In this document: positions 1 through 7,562 of the stretch, in pieces
Layout: each line of letters starts with the position of its first letter
Position numbering within the stretch: position 1 is the first letter of the stretch
Assembly: GCF_048268085.1 (NCBI RefSeq)
Contig: NZ_JBLWWF010000008.1
Span: forward strand, 1-64,000
Length of the DNA stretch: 64,000 nt
Source: Neptunicella sp048268085
Lineage (GTDB): Bacteria; Pseudomonadota; Gammaproteobacteria; Enterobacterales; Alteromonadaceae
Direction of reading: 5' to 3'
Translations under genes and position numbers: made by a program
Notes under the pieces: generated by a model
The model's database searches: none
Told to the model about the DNA's origin: nothing
What the model saw: only the letters and a program-made list of their open reading frames with translations

Positions 1-437
1 GCGTGTAAATCTATTCCACAGTAGTATGGATGCAGGTTAGTATAGAATCTCATTGAGTCTTCTCCTTTTGGGTTTGAGCACCTTCAGCTTAGTCAAAATG
101 ACTGGGCTGAGGGAGGAGGCTCAATGAGTATCAAGTTGCTCCACACGGATAAATTACTCGCTGCACTCATAATTTACCGGTGAGCAAGGCGTTAGCAGGC
201 CAGTTCTTTTTTCAGTGTTTTTAACTGAATGTGGTGTGCCAGGCGGTTGGCATTTTAGCCTTGAGTTGTGGGTAAAATCGGTGCAGGCTAACCGGTAAGT
301 TAGCCAAACAGTAAACATCAATTACTGAAGATAAAGAGGCAACGGAATGTCAGTCATACAATGCAAAAGGAGTTCGCACAGTTTGTTAGTTCATCAAATA
401 ATTCAAGCAGTTATGCGCTATGCGGCTGCTAATAAGC
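1..437. other. gene-free left flank of the cassette array
   Basis: No convincing reading frame was found in this stretch. It holds several short inverted repeats, for example the arms aaatta/taattt around positions 163-176, followed by the attC-like word gcgttagc near 189. A gene-less cassette or the edge of an integron attachment region would look like this, but neither is proven. Cassette genes to the right all read rightward, so an integrase, if present, would be expected to the left of the window. Confidence 0.35.
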
Positions 438-444
438 GTTATGC
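400..444 (+). repeat. right half of an attC-like recombination site
   Basis: The sequence ends in the core-site word GTTATGC at 438-444, seven bases before the first cassette gene. Its layout, GTTATGCGCT, then a GC-rich pair of arms (gcag/ctgc), then GCGTTATGC, recalls the right end of Vibrio-type attC sites. The left core box was not located with confidence, so the full extent is unknown. Confidence 0.5.
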
Positions 445-450
445 ATCATC

Positions 451-885
451 ATGAAGAAACTTAATCATTGGCAAAGACTCGGGGTAGTACTTACAGGTAT
501 TTATGTTCTGAGTGCCTTGGCATTTAGTATAAATTCCTACACTAACTCCGACAATCCAAGCCCTTCGGGTACTAAGAGGACATATTTCTTTGTCATTTAT
601 ACACCGTTTGATGAAAACGAAGTTGCTAGCTACAAAAAAGCGAAATTTGAGAAGTGCCAAAATGAAGGGATTTGGCTTAAAGACCACTCTGGAAATGACA
701 CAAGGTTAGATGATGATGGCTGCAAAGGTCTTGCAGAATTAGATCTTGGGCAAATGGCTCATAAATCGCCTAATTATATTGGTTTTTCAATTTTTTTAAT
801 TTTAGTGCCAATGCTTTTCTGGCTAGCCGTATGGCTAGTTATAAAAACCATTGGCTGGGTGCTGGCTGGCAAGTCCAATGCATAA
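451..885 (+). CDS. cassette-encoded small membrane protein, unknown function
   Basis: A 144-residue protein with one hydrophobic segment near the N terminus (about 10-28) and a stronger one near the C terminus (about 108-135), enclosing a charged, probably extracytoplasmic domain with three cysteines. It starts seven bases after an attC-like core site and its TAA stop lies inside the next one (GCATAAC), the compact layout of an integron gene cassette. I do not recognise the family. Function cannot be inferred beyond membrane location. Confidence 0.75.
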   Translation: MKKLNHWQRLGVVLTGIYVLSALAFSINSYTNSDNPSPSGTKRTYFFVIYTPFDENEVASYKKAKFEKCQNEGIWLKDHSGNDTRLDDDGCKGLAELDLGQMAHKSPNYIGFSIFLILVPMLFWLAVWLVIKTIGWVLAGKSNA

Positions 886-957
886 CAAGGCCATTAAATT
901 TGCTCCCTTCGGTCGCCCGACGCTCGCAAGCTCGCGCGGTTTATGGCGGCGTTATGT
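880..957 (+). repeat. attC site 1 of the cassette array
   Basis: Begins with GCATAAC (880-886) and ends with GTTATGT (951-957), near-complementary boxes about 78 bp apart. Between them lie complementary GC-rich stretches around ctcccttcggtcgc and gctcgcaagctcgcgc, able to fold as attC sites do. It separates two same-strand single-gene cassettes. Confidence 0.8.
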
Positions 958-976
958 TGCAAAGGAGATGCAGAGT

Positions 977-1327
977 ATGAATCAAGTTAAGAATAAATTT
1001 CAGGTAATTGCGGCGACAATATCTACGCTTTATTTTGGGTTATTTGCCTACGGGGCTTTTCTCGTTATTCAAGAATTCGAAAATGTATTCAATTCTCTAG
1101 AAGCTGAATTACCTATTCAAACTTCTATATTAATTAACTCCTATCGTTATTGGGGTGTTTTAGGTTTAATTTCGGCTTTTATTCTTTATAAAGTTAGCAA
1201 AGGCCACAGTAGTAAATCCATGAAGCTATTAACTTTGCTATTTGTATTATCAGTTTTACTAGTTGTTTTTGCTGTTTGGGGTATTTATAGTCCTGTACTG
1301 GAAGGTAATGAGCAACCTGCAACATAA
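977..1327 (+). CDS. cassette-encoded small membrane protein, unknown function
   Basis: A 116-residue protein with three predicted membrane segments (about 14-34, 55-73 and 84-104). The ATG at 977 is chosen because AAAGGAG at 960-966 sits ten bases upstream. A longer frame from 851 would read through the attC site, and the in-frame ATG at 968 is too close to the ribosome binding site. The TAA stop falls inside the next attC box (ACATAAC). No family recognised. Confidence 0.72.
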   Translation: MNQVKNKFQVIAATISTLYFGLFAYGAFLVIQEFENVFNSLEAELPIQTSILINSYRYWGVLGLISAFILYKVSKGHSSKSMKLLTLLFVLSVLLVVFAVWGIYSPVLEGNEQPAT

Positions 1328-1425
1328 CAAGCCATTACAGTAACGGGACTGCTAACAGCTTGCTCGGTTCCGCTTCGCTTCACATTTTAGCAAGCTATTA
1401 TCAGCTCCTGAATGGGTCGTTATAA
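1322..1425 (+). repeat. attC site 2 of the cassette array
   Basis: Starts with ACATAAC (1322-1328) and ends with GTTATAA (1419-1425), about 104 bp. The centre has complementary words (gctaacagcttgct against agcaagctattatcagc) that would form the usual imperfect stem. Confidence 0.78.
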
Positions 1426-1443
1426 GCACAAGGAAGTTTAGTT

Positions 1444-1626
1444 ATGAAAAATAAATTTGTTTACTGTTTAAAAATGGCAATAGGTATTTCTATTGGTACA
1501 GCTATATATCAACTATTAATTCATTCAGAGTCTGCGTTTGACTTCTATAGACCTGCTTTTGTGGGGGGATTTTCATTCGTGCTTTTATATATTTACTATT
1601 CAATAAAGTCCCGTAAAAATGGTTAA
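1444..1626 (+). CDS. cassette-encoded 60-residue membrane protein
   Basis: A very small protein with two membrane segments (about 9-25 and 38-53) and a basic C-terminal tail. It starts 18 bases after an attC site, preceded by AAGGAAG around 1430-1436, a good ribosome binding site. Unlike its neighbours, its stop codon precedes the next attC site by a few bases. No family recognised. Confidence 0.65.
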   Translation: MKNKFVYCLKMAIGISIGTAIYQLLIHSESAFDFYRPAFVGGFSFVLLYIYYSIKSRKNG

Positions 1627-1631
1627 TGTGC

Positions 1632-1722
1632 GTATAACAAGTTTATTAAATATCGTTACGGCCAAAAAACGGCCTCTACTGGACGGGCAAATAACGCGCG
1701 CCATTTATAAAAAGCGTTATAT
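1632..1722 (+). repeat. attC site 3 of the cassette array
   Basis: Boxes GTATAAC (1632-1638) and GTTATAT (1716-1722) bound about 91 bp. The middle has an internal hairpin, ggccaaaaaacggcc, and the right arm carries the typical aaaagcgttat ending. Confidence 0.75.
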
Positions 1723-1737
1723 GACTGTTTAATACAT

Positions 1738-2130
1738 ATGGATATTTTAAGAATTAATAAATTAGCAAACATGAGCGCCTTAACGTTTTCAGTTGCTCTT
1801 ATGGCGTACATGTCCTTCGCATTTTATTCTGAAAAGCTAGTGGGTACTTTTTTGATAGGTTTAGTGGCGACTGTAATTCCGATCTTGTTAGCTACAGCCG
1901 GTAGCAATTTCTTTTTGAAGCGAACACAAGGTATCACTTCTATATTTATTTTTTGCGCTTTCTTCGTGGTTGTTTTAACTGGTTGCTGTATGTACCTTTA
2001 CTTTTTCTTTTTCCCATCTGACAAGGCTACTGGATTAGAGTTTCTATTAATTCCTATATCTCAACTAATGGCACTACCATTTGCAGCTCTTTTAGGGATG
2101 GTTTTAAAAAACAATGTCAAAATCACATAA
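1738..2130 (+). CDS. cassette-encoded membrane protein with four predicted helices
   Basis: A 130-residue, strongly hydrophobic protein with membrane segments at roughly 12-30, 36-58, 68-93 and 101-123. It starts 15 bases after an attC site and its TAA stop is again inside an attC-like box (ACATAAC). It is the third of five consecutive cassettes to encode a very hydrophobic small protein. No family recognised. Confidence 0.7.
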   Translation: MDILRINKLANMSALTFSVALMAYMSFAFYSEKLVGTFLIGLVATVIPILLATAGSNFFLKRTQGITSIFIFCAFFVVVLTGCCMYLYFFFFPSDKATGLEFLLIPISQLMALPFAALLGMVLKNNVKIT

Positions 2131-2157
2131 CAAACCAATATTGCTGGGACGTTATAC
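2125..2157 (+). repeat. very short attC-like site 4
   Basis: ACATAAC (2125-2131) and GTTATAC (2151-2157) bound only 33 bp, with CAAT/ATTG at the centre. Core boxes are intact but the variable middle is much shorter than in the other sites here (78-104 bp), suggesting an internal deletion or a minimal site. Confidence 0.55.
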
Positions 2158-2180
2158 ATATAGGGATGTAGCTTAGACTC

Positions 2181-2714
2181 ATGATTAAAACTATAAATAT
2201 TTCTAAAGAAGATTACTTAAAATACTCTGACTACGCGGTAAAGAGGCTATGGAAATCAAAGAATAAAAGCTCCGGCTTTTTGAGAAATATGATTGTATGG
2301 TTCTTTTTAGCTATTGGTTTCATGTTTATTTTTCAGGTCAAAGCAACCACTTTTGAAAGCTTTCATTGGCAGTCTGCAGCAATAGCTATCGCCCCATTTT
2401 TAATTTTTATAGTCGCTTACTATTTGAATGTGCGTAAATTCAAGATGCTCTGCATTCCAAACGAAAATGGGCTGATGATTGGCGAAAAATCAATTGAAGT
2501 AAATGCTGAAGGGATTGCGGAAGCTAACTCTCTTGGTAACTGCTTTTATAGATGGAAAGCTATTGAAGCGATAGAAGAACATGAAGGCAGCATATACATA
2601 TTCGTAGATAACCTACTCGCATTAATTCTGCCACCTGAATCATTTACTTCAGAAGAAGAAAAAGAAGAATTCAAAGGATTAATTAAAAAACATAATATAG
2701 TCACAAACCTGTAA
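2181..2714 (+). CDS. YcxB-like membrane protein, last gene of the cassette array
   Basis: A 177-residue protein with a cytoplasmic N terminus, two membrane segments (about 38-56 and 66-84) and a C-terminal domain of about 85 residues. That domain resembles the YcxB-like family in its pattern of I-x-V-x-x-x-G-I, a W-x-x-I stretch and an acidic end. It starts 23 bases after the short attC-like site. No recognisable attC follows, so the last cassette may be decayed or fused to the chromosome. The role of YcxB-like proteins is not established. Confidence 0.68.
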   Translation: MIKTINISKEDYLKYSDYAVKRLWKSKNKSSGFLRNMIVWFFLAIGFMFIFQVKATTFESFHWQSAAIAIAPFLIFIVAYYLNVRKFKMLCIPNENGLMIGEKSIEVNAEGIAEANSLGNCFYRWKAIEAIEEHEGSIYIFVDNLLALILPPESFTSEEEKEEFKGLIKKHNIVTNL

Positions 2715-2907
2715 ATTTAGCATTCACTCGTAAGAATGCGCTAAAGCTTTTGAGAATTGTCGCCAATCCCAAAGACGCTACACTCCGTTAATGAGTTGTA
2801 AATTATCATCATGGCAGTGTAAAAAATGGTTATCCCACAAGCCTTGCGTAGAACCTTAATCAAGGTACGTTTAAGCCCCTCACCTTGACACTTAAGAGTT
2901 ATTACTA

Positions 2908-4092
2908 ATGAGAAATATAAAAACCACTCTGTTAGGCGGACTATTCGTTTTTACACCGCTTTCTCACGCCGATTTTTTTGACGACTTTGATAATAAATCA
3001 GTAGCGGGTTGGCAAACCTTTACCGGTGATGGCAATGCGCAATTAACATTTTTACCCATGGATGGTTTTGCCCGTATGCAAGTCGATGCAACCAAAGACC
3101 AACACAATATTTATTGGACCATTATTAAACGCGATGTTGCACAGTCGTTGGATATGGAAAAGCTTAAAAGCCCAGACTACGAATTGCGCGTGGAAGCTCG
3201 CGTACGGCCCAGCCATTCGCCGCGCCGGGTCAACTTTATGATCAACACACAGCGCACAACGGATTTTCACGAACACCTTCGTGAATATGACTTAGGGCAG
3301 AATTCTGATTGGCAAATTATCAGTATGACCACACACAACTTTGACGCTGTTCCTGGTGATCAAGTTAATGTACAACTTGGCGTTACCGATTGGGGGCCAG
3401 GCAAATATTACTTAGATGTGGATTATTATCGCGCTGAAGTGGTTAAAGTGAAGAATGCAAAACCAGATGTCGGCGAACCGCTTGTTTATCATCCTCCGAT
3501 CCCTGCGCTTGAAACCTTCAAACACCATGTGAACGTAGCACACGATGCGACCATCAACTCAGCGTTCCCTTTAGTTAATTTCAATAATTGGACATCCGAC
3601 AATGAACGCGTTTTAACGGTTAGCGCAGGGCAATATCCTGTGTTGCGTTGGGATCTGCAACGCTTTCGCGGGCAAAAGGCGACTGGTCCGGGCGTACTGG
3701 AACTGACTACACAATCGGTACAGAAAGGTGGCGACTACATAGGGGCACTCGGCGAAGATTTTGGTATTGAGTTCGATAAGGTACGCGTATTTGAAATTCT
3801 CGGGGGCGATGAGAACTGGCAACAAAATAGTGTGACCTTCGCCAGTTTTACCCGGGGAAAAGATCTGCAATCCACTATTAACGGCCAAATGATTTTCGAT
3901 ACCGACGTTGCTCAAGCTAAGGGTAAAACCCTGGTTACTATCTCGCGCCCCGTAATGCAACGCATACTCGATGGCACCACGCGCGGACTCCTGCTGCAAC
4001 CACTCGGTGCGCTCGAAGTGTCGTTTTACGACTCTGAACAAGGCGATGGTAGCCAAGCTGCCAAATTGCATTTCAACACTGGCGCTAATTAA
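2908..4092 (+). CDS. secreted carbohydrate-binding-like protein
   Basis: A 394-residue protein with a clear signal peptide (cleavage after about residue 21, SHA/DFF). The N-terminal half looks like a beta-sandwich of the sugar-binding kind (DFFDDFDN start, then alternating hydrophobic strands ending near LDVDYYRAEVVKV). The C-terminal half (about 200-394) reads as a second beta-rich module. No catalytic motif was recognised. It lies 125 bases upstream of a glycosidase-like lipoprotein on the same strand, suggesting a joint role in polysaccharide use. Base composition is richer in GC than the cassette region before it. Confidence 0.6.
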   Translation: MRNIKTTLLGGLFVFTPLSHADFFDDFDNKSVAGWQTFTGDGNAQLTFLPMDGFARMQVDATKDQHNIYWTIIKRDVAQSLDMEKLKSPDYELRVEARVRPSHSPRRVNFMINTQRTTDFHEHLREYDLGQNSDWQIISMTTHNFDAVPGDQVNVQLGVTDWGPGKYYLDVDYYRAEVVKVKNAKPDVGEPLVYHPPIPALETFKHHVNVAHDATINSAFPLVNFNNWTSDNERVLTVSAGQYPVLRWDLQRFRGQKATGPGVLELTTQSVQKGGDYIGALGEDFGIEFDKVRVFEILGGDENWQQNSVTFASFTRGKDLQSTINGQMIFDTDVAQAKGKTLVTISRPVMQRILDGTTRGLLLQPLGALEVSFYDSEQGDGSQAAKLHFNTGAN

Positions 4093-4217
4093 CTATTTGA
4101 TGCGGTGCAAGGAAGCACAAGCAATTCTCAGGTGAAACATCAGCAATTTAGGTCAATTTAAGCTCAAGTCTGTATTTGCTAACTTCCTGCAAAACTTTAT
4201 TTATAACGAGGCTAACA

Positions 4218-6161
4218 ATGAACCGATTTTTTAAAAAGTTATCCATAGTTAGGCTGCTAGTGCTATGCGCGGCAATTGGCCTTATGGGTTGTGCGGCACC
4301 ATCAACAAAAAGCCCGTCGCAGAATCAAATACATACCTGGGAGACGCAGGAAATTGTGCTTCTTGCAGATAAGTCTTACCCAAATTATTACACCGATGTA
4401 GACATGTGGGTTCAGCTTAAAGGGCCAGGATTCGATAAACGTGTATATGGTTTCTGGGATGGCGACAAGCGTTTTGTAGTGCGCGTGGTTGCTACCAAAC
4501 CGGGCAAATGGACGTGGCTTAGTGGGTCCAACCATCCTGATGACGTTGGGTTGAATGGCCACTCAGGTTCCTTCACTGCAATTAAGTGGTCTGCTGGTGA
4601 AAAAAAACAGAATCCTAACCGACACGGTTTTGTCCGTGTCTCGCCCAATGGTCACGCCCTTGAATATGCCGATGGTACGCCCTTCTTTATGGTGGGTGAC
4701 ACCTGGCTGGCAGGTACAACGTGGCGCTTGCCATTTCGCAATGCGCCCACCTCAAACGATTACCAACCTGGCCCAGGCATTGGTTTTGAAGATGCTGTCG
4801 CTTTTCGCAAGAAGCAGGGGTTTAACTCTGTCAGTATGATTGCTTCCTTTCCCAATTGGGATGCAGATTTAAACCCCAGTACCTATGCAGATAAAAATGG
4901 AATTTACCTCAGAAATGCGTGGGAAAAATTCGGTTATGACGTAGCGAGCGAAAAAGGAACCGATGCGTCGGGCGGCGTGAGTTATTGGGGGGCGTTCACT
5001 GCCAAGAGTATGCGCGATGAGTACGGCAACTTGCCATTCGCTATGTCTGAACAGCATAAAGGTGTTTCAGATTTTACGCGCATCAACCCTGCGTATTTCA
5101 AAAGCCTCGATCGCAAAATGGCTTATTTGTCTAAAATGGGATTTGTGCCGCTGTTAGAAACGGTGCGCCGCGATGCGGGCCCGTCATGGAATGCCTATTT
5201 TAATTTCAATGAAACGTTTGCGCGTTACATGCAATATTTAATTGCGCGTTACGGTGCCAACAATATCCTATTTAGCGGTATTCATTTGGATTGGATCCCA
5301 AAAGATTTTAGCCTGACCGCCGCACAATTTAATGAAGCGCTCACTTATCACTTAAAAAAATATGGCCCGCCACCGTTTAACCAACCGGTTACGGTGCTAA
5401 TTGATCGCTCCACTTATGCAGCCTTTGGGCATGCTGAACAAGTCCCTTGGCTGACCATGCACAGCGTGGGTAACAAACCGCGCGATCATCGCGTGAGTGA
5501 AGCATTGGAAACGCAATTCAAACTGACACCCGCTTATCCAACGATTAATTTCGAACCCTATTACACCGGCTGGCTGCACGAAATTAACAAACCGGCGGGT
5601 GAAGAACCACCGGCAAATTCTGCACGGGATAATTATTTTTCGCGCGCACAAATGTATGGCTCGGTGCTTTCGGGCGGATTGTCTGGTCATGTTCACGGCA
5701 CGGCCGCCTATGATCTCACCTCTACCGGTGAACCCGCAGGTGCGAGGCCGCATTTCTGGGATGCATTGAATTACGAATCCGCCAACTACATGCAGCATCT
5801 GCACGCATTTGTGCAGTCACAAGGCCGCCGCTATCAGGATTTATTGTTAGCGGCTGATCAGATTTCGCCGCGTAAAGCGCCTGGCAGTCCAGAAGATGGC
5901 CTCGATGGTTGGTCTTACATGATGCGCACTGCGGAAAAAGATTTTGCCCTGCTTTATTTTGAAAATAAATCGGTTGTGCCACAGTTAAAAGGCTTCGTCC
6001 CCGGAAAAACGTATACATTGAATTGGTTCGATCCAATCAACGGTAAATGGCAAAAACCGGTTTCGATGACTGCAAATAGTGAAGGCACCTTAAACATGCC
6101 GAATTTTCCGCAAGATGAACAAATCGCCAGCCGCGATTGGGCCGCAAAAATTACTCTTTAA
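4218..6161 (+). CDS. DUF5060/DUF4038 glycoside hydrolase-like lipoprotein
   Basis: A 647-residue protein. The ATG at 4218 is chosen because it is preceded by AACGAGG and gives a lipoprotein signal peptide with lipobox GLMGC; a longer frame from 4176 adds an implausible leader. An N-terminal DUF5060-like beta domain (W..Y.FWDG..F.VRV.ATKPGKW.W) is followed by a DUF4038-type TIM-barrel region beginning at the FFMVGDTWLAGTTW segment. DUF4038 proteins include apiosidases of family GH140 and other exo-acting glycosidases, but the substrate here cannot be read from sequence. Likely anchored facing the periplasm. Confidence 0.8.
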   Translation: MNRFFKKLSIVRLLVLCAAIGLMGCAAPSTKSPSQNQIHTWETQEIVLLADKSYPNYYTDVDMWVQLKGPGFDKRVYGFWDGDKRFVVRVVATKPGKWTWLSGSNHPDDVGLNGHSGSFTAIKWSAGEKKQNPNRHGFVRVSPNGHALEYADGTPFFMVGDTWLAGTTWRLPFRNAPTSNDYQPGPGIGFEDAVAFRKKQGFNSVSMIASFPNWDADLNPSTYADKNGIYLRNAWEKFGYDVASEKGTDASGGVSYWGAFTAKSMRDEYGNLPFAMSEQHKGVSDFTRINPAYFKSLDRKMAYLSKMGFVPLLETVRRDAGPSWNAYFNFNETFARYMQYLIARYGANNILFSGIHLDWIPKDFSLTAAQFNEALTYHLKKYGPPPFNQPVTVLIDRSTYAAFGHAEQVPWLTMHSVGNKPRDHRVSEALETQFKLTPAYPTINFEPYYTGWLHEINKPAGEEPPANSARDNYFSRAQMYGSVLSGGLSGHVHGTAAYDLTSTGEPAGARPHFWDALNYESANYMQHLHAFVQSQGRRYQDLLLAADQISPRKAPGSPEDGLDGWSYMMRTAEKDFALLYFENKSVVPQLKGFVPGKTYTLNWFDPINGKWQKPVSMTANSEGTLNMPNFPQDEQIASRDWAAKITL

Positions 6162-6168
6162 ATTGATG

Positions 6169-6214
6169 GGCAAGACGTTCTTTAAATTAGAGCCTAATTA
6201 ACGAACGTCTTGCC
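6169..6214 (+). terminator. hairpin after the glycosidase-like gene
   Basis: Perfect 12-bp arms ggcaagacgttc (6169-6180) and gaacgtcttgcc (6203-6214) with a 22-base loop, starting eight bases after the stop codon. The downstream T-run is weak (cctttt). Confidence 0.5.
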
Positions 6215-6373
6215 GATCCTTTTCAGTCGTGTTTTCACAGGTCAATTCGCCCCAGGAGACGTTAGGGCAGCTCCCTCCTATCTTTATTTGCATGCTTGCT
6301 ATCTGAAGGTTTGACCCAAGATCAATTAATATTACTGTCTTGCATTTATTTTAGATAACCCGGAGTTTCGATT

Positions 6374-7024
6374 ATGCAACAACTTAAAATTGATATTGTC
6401 TCGGATGTTTCCTGTCCCTGGTGCATTATTGGTTACCAAGGCTTAAAAACTGCGCTGCAACAACTCGATGGTGAGATTCAGGCCGAGATTGAATGGCATC
6501 CTTTTGAGCTTAATCCGACTATGCCCGCCGAAGGGCAGGACATTGTTGAACATATTACCGAAAAATACGGTATTAGCATTGAGCAAAGTGAACAGAATCG
6601 CGAAAACATCAAACAAAGAGGTTTAACCGTGGGCTACGAATTTGGTCATCGTGGTGGGGGGCGAATTTATAATACCTTTGATGCCCATCGCTTACTGGAC
6701 TGGGCTAAACAGCATAACAAGCAAACCGAGTTAAAACTGGCACTGTTTGATTTGTATTTTAAACAAGGTGGCAACCCTAGTGATCATAAGCAATTGTTAG
6801 AAACCGTTGCCCAAATCGGCCTGCCAATTGAGGAAGCAAAAGCCATTCTCGATTCAGATCAACGCACCCAACAAGTGCGTGCTGAGCAGCAGCAATATCA
6901 ACAAATGGGTATATCTTCGGTTCCAGCCTTTATAATCAATCAAAAATATCTAATCAGTGGCGGTCAGCCACCCGCTACTTTTAAACAAGCTTTACAGGAC
7001 ATTGCTGAAAAAGAGCTCAGTTAA
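6374..7024 (+). CDS. DsbA-family oxidoreductase, FrnE-like
   Basis: A 216-residue protein with a redox motif C14-P-W-C17 directly after the first beta strand and the cis-proline segment SSVPAF near residue 179, the hallmarks of the DsbA thioredoxin fold with an inserted helical domain. There is no signal peptide, so it is a cytoplasmic FrnE/HCCA-isomerase-like member rather than periplasmic DsbA. Length matches the family. The natural substrate is unknown. Transcribed alone. Confidence 0.9.
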   Translation: MQQLKIDIVSDVSCPWCIIGYQGLKTALQQLDGEIQAEIEWHPFELNPTMPAEGQDIVEHITEKYGISIEQSEQNRENIKQRGLTVGYEFGHRGGGRIYNTFDAHRLLDWAKQHNKQTELKLALFDLYFKQGGNPSDHKQLLETVAQIGLPIEEAKAILDSDQRTQQVRAEQQQYQQMGISSVPAFIINQKYLISGGQPPATFKQALQDIAEKELS

Positions 7025-7123
7025 CCCCGCTTCCCCCCAATGCGCCTATTGACGGGCGCATGCTAATTTCCCGTCATTGAATACCAATTATCCAAGCTCA
7101 ATTTTATTTCACCGTGCTATTGC

Positions 7124-7172
7124 ATACCTAGAAGTATTAGGTATATATTTTATACCTAATACTTCTAGGTAT
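7124..7172. promoter_or_regulatory. double palindromic operator upstream of the PadR gene
   Basis: Two 22-bp arms (7124-7145 and 7151-7172) form a perfect inverted repeat around a 5-base spacer. Each arm itself holds a dyad, TACCTA-N7-TAGGTA (7125-7143 and 7153-7171), so the region carries two operator-like units in opposite orientation. A perfect -10 word TATAAT (7170-7175) overlaps the right end, and the regulator ATG is at 7188. This is the arrangement expected for autorepression by a dimeric regulator; binding is inferred. Confidence 0.7.
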
Positions 7173-7187
7173 AATATTGAGTCTTAT

Positions 7188-7562
7188 ATGAACCTTTCAA
7201 AAGATTTAATGGCGGCGTCCTCCACCCCTCTGGTTCTGGGGATTATCGCCGATGGTGAGAGCTACGGTTACGAAATCGTCAAGCGAGTTGAGGAGCTTTC
7301 CGGCGGCGCATTGAACTGGACTGACGGAATGATGTATCCCCTGCTGCATCGTTTGGAGAAACAGGGATATTTACAGGCCAATTGGCATATGGCCGAAACC
7401 GGCCGCAAGCGTAAATATTACGCCATCACTCCCGCTGGTCATCAATTTCTGGCGCAGCAGCAACAACAATGGCAAGTCATTAATAAGACGCTAAGTCGTA
7501 TTTGGGATGAAATGAAAGACATTAATCACAGGAGTCACGATGATGGATTCCAACCAGCCTAG
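7188..7562 (+). CDS. PadR-family transcriptional regulator
   Basis: A 124-residue winged-helix protein with the PadR signature: the LGIIADGESYGYEI segment, then G-x-x-YPLLHRLEKQGYL and the wing GRKRKYYAITPAGHQ. The ATG at 7188 is preferred over an upstream frame from 7077, because that frame would translate through the palindromic operator and the -10 box. It overlaps the next gene by 23 bases, so the two are translated together. PadR genes next to a HAAS/permease-prefix membrane protein are a recurrent pair; the signal sensed is unknown. Confidence 0.88.
   Translation: MNLSKDLMAASSTPLVLGIIADGESYGYEIVKRVEELSGGALNWTDGMMYPLLHRLEKQGYLQANWHMAETGRKRKYYAITPAGHQFLAQQQQQWQVINKTLSRIWDEMKDINHRSHDDGFQPA

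Noticed and set aside
3613..4071. 152-codon frame opposite the secreted protein gene
   Set aside because: Entirely antisense to a well-supported gene with a signal peptide; its composition is that of a shadow frame.
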